The translations under genes were made by a program, and so were the position numbers. The notes under the pieces were generated by a model that was not told the origin of the DNA, searched no databases, and saw only the letters and a program-made list of their open reading frames with translations. A DNA stretch of 48,382 nt from Eubacteriales bacterium (lineage in GTDB: Bacteria > Bacillota > Clostridia > Christensenellales > CAG-138), in assembly GCA_021373115.1 (NCBI GenBank), contig JAJFTI010000033.1:1-48382 (forward strand), in the 5' to 3' direction. Position 1 is the stretch's first letter; every line of letters starts with the position of its first letter. Below are positions 37,166-44,823 of this stretch, piece after piece.

Positions 37166-37207
37166 ATCATACCGTATCCGAAAATCGATTTTACGATAAA
37201 AGTTGCA
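37166..37207 (-). promoter_or_regulatory. TGCAACTTT element and -10 box, copy A, heading the kinase/chaperone operon
   Basis: On the minus strand TGCAACTTTT begins at 37207 and a -10 TATGAT lies at 37171-37166, 36 bases after the start of the element. It is about 50 bases ahead of the FHA-kinase gene. The -35 region is poor, consistent with an activator-dependent promoter or an unusual sigma factor. Confidence 0.6.
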
Positions 37208-37213
37208 GCAGCG

Positions 37214-38398
37214 CTATTCCTGCAGCAGGGAAATCATCTCGTTTGCCTCCGCCCGATCTACCGTACCTTCCGCGGCAAATATCTTCAGCACGTCCATAAT
37301 GTAATGCATAAGCCCCCGGTCCGAATAACTTGTATACGACCGTTCAAATGCTTCGTCATCCTTCGTCCGGTGTTCGTCGTAATAGGCTGCGCGAAGGGAT
37401 GCCTGCTCGAGTCGTACTTCGTATGGCTTTAAGAGCAGCGCGAATCGTGCTTTCTGCTCCTCGTCCTTTGCCAGCAGCAAACCGTCGCGAATCCGGCTCG
37501 TCAGGTTCTGCATAGTTTCATATTCATAATATGGATATTTTTCGTGTGCGGTCCGCACCGCCGTAAGCAGCACTTGCTCCATCTTTGTTTTCGGTTCCGA
37601 AAGACCGCGCAGCTTCGCATCCGCGAGAAGCGTGTCGAATTCTTCCTCAATCATGTTTTCATAAAGCCCGAAAGCAATCAGCTTGTTGCGGAACCCCTTA
37701 ACCGGCAGTTCATGGCTGCCAAGCAGCGCATAGAGCAAATTCCGCACCGGCAGCGGCAGTTCGGAAACGGTGTACAGATCGTTCACCGAACTCTCGCCAA
37801 GATATAGATAGACGCGCCGCATCAGCTGCAATCCGGCGGTCACGGTACGGGCGGACGCGCAAAAGAAACGACTGTTGCGATTCAGCCACGCAGCAAACGC
37901 CTCCGCGCTGTCCACGGCTTCGAAGCTCGAGCTGAGCACCTCCGATTCCCGTTCAAATCGTTCGTCGGTCGGCGGGAACGACTGGGCACAATATAGCTTC
38001 AGGAAGGTCCGATACCGCGGAACGATATCCGCCCTTCCTTTATGGGACTTCAATATCAGCCGGCACGCATTATCCAGAGGATTTTTTACGTATAATCGCG
38101 GATACCCGTTTTCGTATAAAAACGCGTCCAGTTCCGTTGCAGACAATCCAAGCGCCATCCCCAGCATCTTCATCCGTTCTTTTCCTTGCGGACGGGCGTC
38201 GCCGGAAATCCACTTGCCAACGGCGGTATGCGAAACCATAGCTCGTTTGGACAGCGCGTTTGCGGACAAACCGATCTTATCCATCCGCTCGCGCAAATCC
38301 AGGCAAAAGCGGTAGTCCTCAAACCCTTCCAGCATCTCGCGCATCAGCGCGAGATCGTCCTGAAGCGCCGCGAAAGCAGCATCGCGCTCTTCGGTCAT
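37214..38398 (-). CDS. XRE-type helix-turn-helix protein
   Basis: The 394-residue product has a Cro/C1-type helix-turn-helix at about residues 30-80 (GLSANALSKRAMVSHTAVGKWISG is the recognisable core). The long C-terminal region of about 300 residues is helical and unknown to me. It ends about 100 bases before the FHA-kinase operon start and is read in the same direction, so it is the natural candidate for its regulator. The C-terminal part could sense a signal or bind a phosphorylated partner. GGAGG precedes the ATG. Confidence 0.85.
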   Translation of the reverse strand: MTEERDAAFAALQDDLALMREMLEGFEDYRFCLDLRERMDKIGLSANALSKRAMVSHTAVGKWISGDARPQGKERMKMLGMALGLSATELDAFLYENGYPRLYVKNPLDNACRLILKSHKGRADIVPRYRTFLKLYCAQSFPPTDERFERESEVLSSSFEAVDSAEAFAAWLNRNSRFFCASARTVTAGLQLMRRVYLYLGESSVNDLYTVSELPLPVRNLLYALLGSHELPVKGFRNKLIAFGLYENMIEEEFDTLLADAKLRGLSEPKTKMEQVLLTAVRTAHEKYPYYEYETMQNLTSRIRDGLLLAKDEEQKARFALLLKPYEVRLEQASLRAAYYDEHRTKDDEAFERSYTSYSDRGLMHYIMDVLKIFAAEGTVDRAEANEMISLLQE

Positions 38399-39098
38399 AC
38401 CGGAGCCTCCGCCGATTGGATTTCTTCATTTGTAAACCATATATCAGGATGAACAAAGCTCGGACGATCCGTACGCTCTTTAACAGAGCGGGTTTCTTTT
38501 CCCAATCCGACCTTATGTGCGGCAGCGGGTTGTTTTCCGATAAAAAGCTTGCAACGATTCAAAATTCGCCCCTCCTTTTCCGATTTTTCGCATCGCTTTC
38601 GAATGCCCGTCCGACTTAAAACGATGAAAATTCGCTTTCACAACCGATCAATGCCATTTCCGAAACCAGGCCGATTCAGTACGTTTCATTCACAGCTTTT
38701 TTGTGTAAGAGACCGTAATTATAAATGGATAACAGGAAGTTTTCGATTGAAATACCGATACAATTTGTCTTAAATTATACGATAATTATACAACGATGTC
38801 CATGGTTCCGCGTGAGAATATGTTTCCCCCACAGCCTTTTTCGGTGGAATGCTCCGTTTTATGCCGGATTTTTGAGTTAACCTCGACTTCTCCTGGCAGT
38901 GCATATGAACGTCAGCTTTCACTGTCCAATTGCGGGAACCTAATCCAAAAACAAAGCGAGCCCCTATAGACAAGTCTGCATGGGCTCGTTGTAAAGAACG
39001 ATTCTTTCCGGGGCTTGAATTTCCTTGTGTTCCGTTGACAGAGCGGGCAGTGCTGTCGCGTTTGCATTTCTTCAGAATTGCGGAAAATGGGAGAAGCA
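38399..39098. other. intergenic region
   Basis: No convincing gene is present; a frame of 109 codons at 38770-39099 on the minus strand lacks a ribosome binding site and family resemblance. A copy of the core TGCAAGCTTT, close to the regulon element, occurs near 38555 without a clear -10. The terminator of the glycosyltransferase gene lies at 38948-38988. Confidence 0.45.
38948..38988 (-). terminator. possible terminator of the glycosyltransferase gene
   Basis: On the minus strand CGAGCCC (38988-38982) and GGGCTCG (38963-38957) form a 7-bp stem with a long loop, followed by a T-rich CTTTGTTTTT. It lies about 110 bases beyond the stop codon. Confidence 0.4.
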
Positions 39099-39896
39099 TT
39101 ACTTCCCGGCGGAGCGCATAGCGTGTTGATCATATTTACGAATCTTCAGCCGATAAAATACCGCCAGCGTATCCCAGCCGGTTTGCCACATATCCATAAA
39201 CCGTATGCGCGTCCAGGCAGTTTTTCGCTGAAACGTCAGTTGGATTGGCGCTTCTACGATACGCGCCCCGTCTTGATTTAAAATCGCGAGCACTTCGATA
39301 TCGTATGCAAATCGTTTGACCCGTATATACGGCATAACGCGCTTGATGGTTTCCGCGCGAAACAGTTTAATCCCCGTCTGCGTGTCGTGAACGTTTAGCC
39401 CAAACAACAATTTTAACATGAAATAATAGCAGGCGCTGATCCTGCGCCTTGATCTCGGGTAATCCAGCTGTGAATCCGGATGCATTTTCGATCCGATCAC
39501 CGCATCCGCGTTCTGTTCCTGCATCACACGATAAAACTCCAGCAGATGATCCGGCTGAAGATCCAGATCCGCGTCCAGAAACGCGATATACCCTTGCGCC
39601 GACGCGTTCTGCACGCCAACTTTCAACGCGTTGCCCTTTCCGGTGTTCTCTTCAACGCTGATGCACCGGATATGGGTGTCTTCCTTCTGCGCAAGTAGAA
39701 CCTGCTCCAGCGTACTATCCCTGCTGCCGTCGTTTACAACGATTATTTCATAGGAGTTTGAAAATTGTTGTATCGTGGATGACACCACGCAAAGATTTTC
39801 ACGGATTTTCTCCGCTTCGTTATAGGCCGGTATTACAACCGTCAACAGCGCGTCAAACCGATCTCCCGACGCTATTTCGGGACCTTTTTTCTCCAT
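39099..39896 (-). CDS. family 2 glycosyltransferase, dolichyl/undecaprenyl-phosphate sugar synthase type
   Basis: The 265-residue product has the GT-A fold opening VVIPAYNEAEKIRENL, the NDGSRD motif, and DADLD (the DxD-type metal site), as in dolichyl-phosphate beta-glucosyl- and mannosyltransferases. The length and the C-terminal RYPYIRVKRFAYDIEV-like segment fit that subfamily, which loads a sugar onto a lipid phosphate at the inner face of the membrane. It has no C-terminal membrane helices. It stands alone on the minus strand; its partner flippase or acceptor gene is not in the window. Confidence 0.88.
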   Translation of the reverse strand: MEKKGPEIASGDRFDALLTVVIPAYNEAEKIRENLCVVSSTIQQFSNSYEIIVVNDGSRDSTLEQVLLAQKEDTHIRCISVEENTGKGNALKVGVQNASAQGYIAFLDADLDLQPDHLLEFYRVMQEQNADAVIGSKMHPDSQLDYPRSRRRISACYYFMLKLLFGLNVHDTQTGIKLFRAETIKRVMPYIRVKRFAYDIEVLAILNQDGARIVEAPIQLTFQRKTAWTRIRFMDMWQTGWDTLAVFYRLKIRKYDQHAMRSAGK

Positions 39897-40337
39897 CCGT
39901 CCTGTTTTTCCTTTTCCTTTGTTCTCGTTTGTTTATTATATAATAAACGAAGGCTAAACGGGAAAAAATGTATCCTTCTTCTACAAAACTTCTTGATCAA
40001 AAAGAAAACAGCCCAGCAAAGCAATTTCGTTTTTGGCAAAGAACACGAGATTGATACAAAATACACCCGGTCGGTTTATTCCCGTTTGCAGCTTGAACAC
40101 CCGTACCTCTTTCCGTTTGTTCCGTTTGCTGCGTGTGTTTGTCTCTCCGACAGCATGTTATTTTAGTCTTGGGGTAGAGGTGGCACAGCCAAATGTAAAT
40201 ATGTTTACGTTTATAGAAGGATTTGGAACAAAGGTGCAAATATTAATCTTATTATGATGAATGGGTAAACTATCTGTATGGTTTCTTGTCGCACCCCAAG
40301 GTTTGTGTAACTATGTAAAACCGAGAGATTAGAGAAT
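39897..40337. other. intergenic region
   Basis: Between the divergent glycosyltransferase and riboswitch units I see no gene; several short frames lack ribosome binding sites. From here to the right edge the base composition is AT-richer. Confidence 0.45.
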
Positions 40338-40366
40338 TTGACATAATCAGGTTATCGCTATATAAT
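40338..40366 (+). promoter_or_regulatory. consensus sigma-A promoter
   Basis: Perfect TTGACA (40338-40343), a 17-base spacer and perfect TATAAT (40361-40366) are present. Transcription would begin near 40373, just ahead of the riboswitch aptamer. Confidence 0.9.
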
Positions 40367-40374
40367 CCACTTAA

Positions 40375-40512
40375 CAACTAAATAGCTGAATCTTCTATCT
40401 CAATAGGAGAGCGGGAGAACCAATTATTGGGGTGAATCCGTGTTTTATCGGTAGGGTACCTTTCGGCCCGAACCCGGCAGCTAATCTCGCAAGCGTTTGA
40501 AAGGTTATATCG
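40375..40512 (+). ncRNA. c-di-AMP riboswitch (ydaO-yuaA type)
   Basis: The sequence matches the ydaO-yuaA leader as I know it: GAGAGCGGGAGAACC, ATTGGGGTGAATCC, GTAGGGTACC, TTTCGGCCCGAACCC, GGCAGCTAATCTCG and a final AAGCG. It starts right after a consensus promoter. The last segment CGCAAGCG (40488-40495) can pair with CGCTTGCG of the terminator (40542-40549), so ligand binding would free the terminator and switch expression off, as known for this class. The downstream genes are a cytidylyltransferase-like fusion and a CDP-alcohol phosphatidyltransferase. Confidence 0.88.
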
Positions 40513-40540
40513 AAGTATATTGATATAGTATGTTTTGTAC

Positions 40541-40575
40541 GCGCTTGCGGTTTCGCAGGCGCTATTTGTTTCTTT
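40541..40575 (+). terminator. riboswitch-controlled intrinsic terminator
   Basis: GCGCTTGCG (40541-40549) pairs with CGCAGGCGC (40554-40562) around a GTTT loop, followed by a T-rich tract. The 5' arm is complementary to the 3' edge of the aptamer, giving a terminator/anti-terminator pair. Confidence 0.8.
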
Positions 40576-40883
40576 CTGAATTCATTTCAATTCTCATATT
40601 CACTTGTTCGGTAGCGTTTTTTAGTTATGACTGTCCAACGGTAGTGCGGTGATATATCCGATTTCTAGTTGAAGGTAGATTTAGTAATTCACATCAACGA
40701 AATGTCTCATTAAGATTTTCTATCTCACGACTGGATGACCCGACATGCGAGAAATTCAAGAAATGCTCTTATGCACCGATGTAGCTGTAGAATTGCTCAC
40801 AGTTTCTGCAAAACCCTCGCACCTAAACAATAAATACTCAACTCCATCACAAGCAAGTAGCAAGCTTCAAGTAAGGAGGACTT
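40576..40883 (+). other. long leader between riboswitch terminator and first gene
   Basis: About 300 bases hold no recognisable gene. A 60-codon frame at 40745 lacks a ribosome binding site and family resemblance. AAGGAGG at 40875-40881 belongs to the gene at 40884. Confidence 0.45.
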
Positions 40884-42716
40884 ATGCAAGCGATAATATT
40901 AGCAGCAGGCATGGGAAAAAGACTTAAAAAATTGACGGAGAACATGTCCAAGTGTATGGTACCCGTTAATGGAATAACGCTCATCGAGCGAATGTTACTA
41001 CAGCTTGATCGCCTTAGCCTTGACCGGATAATCATCGTAATCGGGTATAAGGCTGATATCCTTACTACTTTCCTATCAACTCTCCATATAAAAACGCCCG
41101 TACTATTTGTTCGAAACGAGATTTACTTTAAAACAAATAACATTTACTCCCTCTATTTAGCTAGCGATTATTTACTCCATGACGACACAATTCTACTAGA
41201 ATCTGATTTGATCATGACCGACGAGGTGCTGCACAAACTGATCATGTGCCAAGATCCAGATCTGGCAGTTGTATCTAAATATCAATCGTGGATGGATGGT
41301 ACGGTTGTCACCCTAGATGCAGATCGCAATATCATTGATTTCATCAGCAAGAAGAAGTTCTGCTACGAGGATATCGATCAGTATTTTAAAACCGTCAATA
41401 TATACCGATTCAGCAAAGTATTTTCGGCAAGTCATTATGTGCCTTTTCTTGCCGCATACATCAAGTCACAAGGTAGTAGCGCGTATTATGAGCAGGTATT
41501 AAATGTAATTGGACGGCTGGATCAAGTGAATATTAAAGCTATAGTACTTGATCGAGAAGTCTGGTATGAGATTGATGATACTCAAGATCTGGATGTTGCG
41601 GAGTCTTTGTTTCCCTTATCTGCCGAGAATAATCTGTCCACTATTCAAGCCAGATTCGGTGGATATTGGAGGTACCCTCAACTGATTGATTTCTGTTATC
41701 TGGTAAATCCGTATTTTCCACCGGTGAAAATGGTTAAGGAAATCATGGCGAATCTAGAAATGCTGATTCGCAATTATCCATCCGGGATGGACGTTAACTG
41801 TTTCGTGGCAGCAAAATGCTTGGGCCTGAATAACGATTTTATTTGCGTCGGCAATGGCGCTGCAGAATTAATACGCTCTCTCATGACGTATTTGCATGGT
41901 CGGGTTGGTGTCATATACCCTACCTTCGAGGAGTATCCGAATCGAATCGGCCACGATAGAATTATACCTCTTTATTCAGGGAATCAAGAATTCTCCTATT
42001 CGGCCGAGGATTTGATGAGATACTATGATAGTTTGGAAATCAGCTCGCTTCTGCTCATCAATCCCGACAATCCCTCGGGTAATTTAGTAGGAACAGACGA
42101 GGTTGTGCGACTTGCGAAATGGGCAATGGGTAAGGGAATTCGGCTCATAGTTGATGAGTCCTTTATCGATTTCTCAGCATCCCTCAAAGCAAGAAGTTTA
42201 CTTTCTGACGAAATTTTGGCGGATAATAAGAATCTTGTCGTTGTAAAGAGCATTTCCAAGTCATACGGGGTTCCGGGGCTACGTCTGGGTGTTATCTGCA
42301 GTTCCGACGAGCCTTTGATTCAATACATCAAAAAAGATGTATCCATATGGAATATCAATTCAATTGCAGAGTTTTACATGCAAATATGCGAAAAATATTA
42401 CGATGATTATCGGCAAGCTATTGAACGATTTGTGAAAACGAGAGATGAGTTCATTAGGGATTTAAAACGGATCAGAAACTTAAAAATCTTTCCTACTCAA
42501 GCTAACTTTGTCTTATGTGAAGTATTAAATGATTTCACGGCAACCGAATTAACAGAAAAGTTATTATTTTCTTTCAAGATACTTATTAAGGACTTATCCG
42601 GAAAAGCTGGAATCAACGGACAATTTGTCAGGATTTCGATTAAAAGTCAAGAAGAAAACCAAATCCTGATGATCGCTTTAAAGAAGATCCTTGAAAGTGA
42701 TGAGCCTCAAACATAG
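40884..42716 (+). CDS. nucleotidyltransferase fused to class I/II PLP-dependent aminotransferase/decarboxylase
   Basis: The 610-residue product has an N-terminal sugar/choline-phosphate nucleotidyltransferase domain of about 235 residues (LAAGMGKRLKK at 7-17, KCMVPVNG, ESDLIMTDE), similar in kind to LicC-type CTP:phosphocholine cytidylyltransferases. The C-terminal part from about 245 is a fold-type I PLP enzyme of HisC/CobD type: NPDNPSGNL, IVDESFIDF and SISKSYGVPGLRLG with the probable Schiff-base lysine. AAGGAGG precedes the ATG. With the CDP-alcohol phosphatidyltransferase next door, a route from an amino-acid phosphate through a CDP-amino-alcohol to a phospholipid is plausible. The exact substrate is unknown; an aminoethylphosphonate or similar route is an alternative. 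Confidence 0.85.
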   Translation: MQAIILAAGMGKRLKKLTENMSKCMVPVNGITLIERMLLQLDRLSLDRIIIVIGYKADILTTFLSTLHIKTPVLFVRNEIYFKTNNIYSLYLASDYLLHDDTILLESDLIMTDEVLHKLIMCQDPDLAVVSKYQSWMDGTVVTLDADRNIIDFISKKKFCYEDIDQYFKTVNIYRFSKVFSASHYVPFLAAYIKSQGSSAYYEQVLNVIGRLDQVNIKAIVLDREVWYEIDDTQDLDVAESLFPLSAENNLSTIQARFGGYWRYPQLIDFCYLVNPYFPPVKMVKEIMANLEMLIRNYPSGMDVNCFVAAKCLGLNNDFICVGNGAAELIRSLMTYLHGRVGVIYPTFEEYPNRIGHDRIIPLYSGNQEFSYSAEDLMRYYDSLEISSLLLINPDNPSGNLVGTDEVVRLAKWAMGKGIRLIVDESFIDFSASLKARSLLSDEILADNKNLVVVKSISKSYGVPGLRLGVICSSDEPLIQYIKKDVSIWNINSIAEFYMQICEKYYDDYRQAIERFVKTRDEFIRDLKRIRNLKIFPTQANFVLCEVLNDFTATELTEKLLFSFKILIKDLSGKAGINGQFVRISIKSQEENQILMIALKKILESDEPQT

Positions 42717-42758
42717 AGAAGCATAATCTATCCGAGAGTTCTTAAGGGGGAAGATCGA

Positions 42759-43421
42759 ATGGCAAAACATATAAACAATCTAGTGAATTCTGGTACACAA
42801 CAGAACAGATCATACTCAATGATATACTTTCTGAAAGACTTACCGAACATAGTGTCCCTTGTCGGTCTTTTCTGTGCATTGCTAAGTATCTGTTTTGCAT
42901 TTTCCGGGCAATTTCATCTTGCATTGATTGGGATCTTGTGGGCCGTCCTGTTCGATTGGGCTGATGGAATTATTGCCCGCAGAACAGCTGGTCGCACAGA
43001 TGTTCAACGCCACTTTGGATCACAGCTGGACTCCTTAATTGATATAGTAAGTTTTGGTGTATTCCCTTCTGTTTTTCTCTTTAGTTACGCTCGTTTCAAT
43101 TTATGGTTCCTTCCTGGGTCTTTTCTCATTCTTGCGGCGAGTGCTATTCGATTAAGTTACTTCAACGTGTTCGGTATGATCGATAAAAAGACTTATCAAG
43201 GGTTAGCGCTGGATAATAATGTTTTATTACTTGCTGCGCTTTTTATGCTAGAGCGATTTTTTTCGCATATTTGCTTTTCGATTATCCTTTATGTTTTCTT
43301 TATGATACTGTTGATCCTGAACTTGTCTTCTGTCCGCACCTATAAGTTCTCAGGTCGATGGTTTTTTGTTCTTATCGGTTATGTGATATTAATGACTGTT
43401 CTATATAGTCTGATAATCTAG
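42759..43421 (+). CDS. CDP-alcohol phosphatidyltransferase
   Basis: The 220-residue product has five to six hydrophobic helices and a variant of the CDP-alcohol phosphotransferase motif (DWADGIIARR, then HFGSQLDSLID) with the DG...AR...G...D...D residues in order, although the central gap is longer than the classical eight. It transfers an alcohol head group from, or onto, a CDP-activated lipid or alcohol in the membrane. AAGGGGG stands nine bases ahead of the ATG, and the gene follows the nucleotidyltransferase fusion by 42 bases, under the same c-di-AMP riboswitch. Confidence 0.87.
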   Translation: MAKHINNLVNSGTQQNRSYSMIYFLKDLPNIVSLVGLFCALLSICFAFSGQFHLALIGILWAVLFDWADGIIARRTAGRTDVQRHFGSQLDSLIDIVSFGVFPSVFLFSYARFNLWFLPGSFLILAASAIRLSYFNVFGMIDKKTYQGLALDNNVLLLAALFMLERFFSHICFSIILYVFFMILLILNLSSVRTYKFSGRWFFVLIGYVILMTVLYSLII

Positions 43422-44080
43422 CAAAATCATTGAAACCGTAATGATGTTTTTACGTTGGTCACTAACGATCATCATGCTGTTATTCGAGGTTGAGTATACT
43501 CCCGTAAGTTGGATGAACACCCCTCGAGTACCCGTTTGCTGAGTGCAAGGTGAAATCAGTTATTAAACTCCACTGACGGGAATTCTCGTCCACACTCGAC
43601 AAACGAAATATAATAGAAAAGCCGCCGAAAAGCCATGAAATCAAGATCTTTTTAACGGCTGGAGTGTGCAAAATAAAAACGCCAACTTCGATACGTATTG
43701 TATCAAAATTAGCGTTCTCATGTGGTGGAGCTAACGCATCCAAATGCAAACCTCTTTGTGTTTATGGGTGGGTTTAGGGTAACAGTTTTGTTATAGCCCA
43801 TATCGAATATGGTCCATGGTTAAGACCTCATATGCATCCGTGCGCGTCCGCATGAGATACATCCGTCCCTCGTTAGTATCGTGAGAATATTTTTCTCTCG
43901 TCTACCAAGAAACAAATTATTGAAAAATCATAAATATATTCGGCAATTTCAAAATTGCTGATCAACACGTCGCAGATCTTATTGTTTTTTACTGAGTTCA
44001 GTGATATATTCAAATAAATATCGGGTTAAAAAATCATACATGTCGTGAAGTATCTACGCTTAATAAGAAGGGGTGAGATT
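43422..44080. other. intergenic region containing a dispersed repeat
   Basis: The repeat described at 43508-43700 fills part of this region. The rest is AT-rich and without a recognised gene or tRNA. Confidence 0.5.
43508..43700. repeat. dispersed repeat of about 190 bp, copy 1
   Basis: The stretch is repeated with many substitutions in its left half and almost identical in its right half at 46728-46918. Shared marks are GTTGGAT...CACCC at the left, ACCCGTTTG, AAAGCCGCCGAAAAGCC, AAATCAAGATCTTTTTAACG and CAACTTCGATACGTATTG at the right. In this copy an imperfect 17-bp hairpin continues to 43721; in the other it is cut off. Confidence 0.85.
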
Positions 44081-44626
44081 TTGAAAAAACAGGTATGTCT
44101 TTTCATTGCCATAGTATTCATGCTGCTGTTGTGTGGTTGTGTGAAAAAGCACACTTTCGTCATTCCTTCCGGCCCAACAACTACGCCTTTGTTAGCACAG
44201 GATGATAGTGAAAGCGTTGATATCGCATCAAATCAGGATCAGAACCTCGCTTCTGACAACGCGGCTCAAGCTCAGCAAGCATTAACTGCCCCTTTGCCGG
44301 ATTTGGTTCCGGCCGCTATAGTATGTGATGTTTCGGATTTCTACGTAGGAACGGAAATATTCTTCGACACGGGTGTTCGTAACGACGGCGCAGTGGATTC
44401 CAGTGAATTTAATATTAAATGGTTTGTCAATAATGTCACAGAAGGTTACGGAGGACATCAGGGTGTTCCGGCTGGCTACAATGATGTTAGTGACAACAGC
44501 CAGTTCTACTGGACGCCTAGGGAGCCTGGCACCTATTTAATTGAGTTTTCGGTCGATTGCGATGACTTTATCCTCGAATCAAACGAGGAGAACAATTCGG
44601 TCGAAATAACAATCATCGTACCCTGA
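44081..44626 (+). CDS. lipoprotein with CARDB-like domain
   Basis: From TTG at 44081 the product is 181 residues; AGAAGGGGTG stands 4-5 bases ahead and it begins directly with a lipoprotein signal (KKQVCLFIAIVF, lipobox LLLCGC). An upstream in-frame ATG at 44045 gives 193 residues but an odd basic extension. Residues about 85-180 form a CARDB-type beta-sandwich (DFYVGTEIFFDTGVRNDG ... NEENNSVEITI), found in extracellular adhesion or scaffold proteins. The function is unknown. A terminator follows at 44720. Confidence 0.75.
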   Translation: MKKQVCLFIAIVFMLLLCGCVKKHTFVIPSGPTTTPLLAQDDSESVDIASNQDQNLASDNAAQAQQALTAPLPDLVPAAIVCDVSDFYVGTEIFFDTGVRNDGAVDSSEFNIKWFVNNVTEGYGGHQGVPAGYNDVSDNSQFYWTPREPGTYLIEFSVDCDDFILESNEENNSVEITIIVP

Positions 44627-44719
44627 TCTGCGGTTGCCGGCAAACTCCCTTATTTTTACAACTACATGCAAAGGGCGGGAAAACCGAACGATATAGTTAG
44701 TCGGTGGACCGGTCACACA

Positions 44720-44755
44720 GAAAGAAGGGGATTTAAATGCCCTTCTTTGTTTATT
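44720..44755 (+). terminator. intrinsic terminator of the CARDB lipoprotein gene
   Basis: AAAGAAGGG (44721-44729) and CCCTTCTTT (44740-44748) form a 9-bp stem followed by a T-rich tail. It could also serve the convergent gene at 44824. Confidence 0.7.
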
Positions 44756-44823
44756 CTGGATAACCGATGTCTCTCGTGACAATCGAATTTGCGATACAAT
44801 GATCACAATACCTTCCTTGAGCG

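Noticed and set aside
16371..38398. Type VI secretion locus
   Set aside because: Kinase, PP2C, FHA and a Clp protein are shared with such loci, but no sheath, baseplate, Hcp, VgrG or TssJLM-like gene is present and the organism appears to be Gram-positive.
38770..39099. 109-codon minus-strand frame
   Set aside because: It has no ribosome binding site, no family resemblance, and overlaps a terminator-like hairpin.
40745..40927. 60-codon frame overlapping the start of the nucleotidyltransferase fusion
   Set aside because: It has no ribosome binding site and runs into a well-supported gene in another frame.
43650..43760. tRNA 3' end suggested by CTCCACCA on the minus strand near 43730
   Set aside because: No T-arm or acceptor partner is found next to it.
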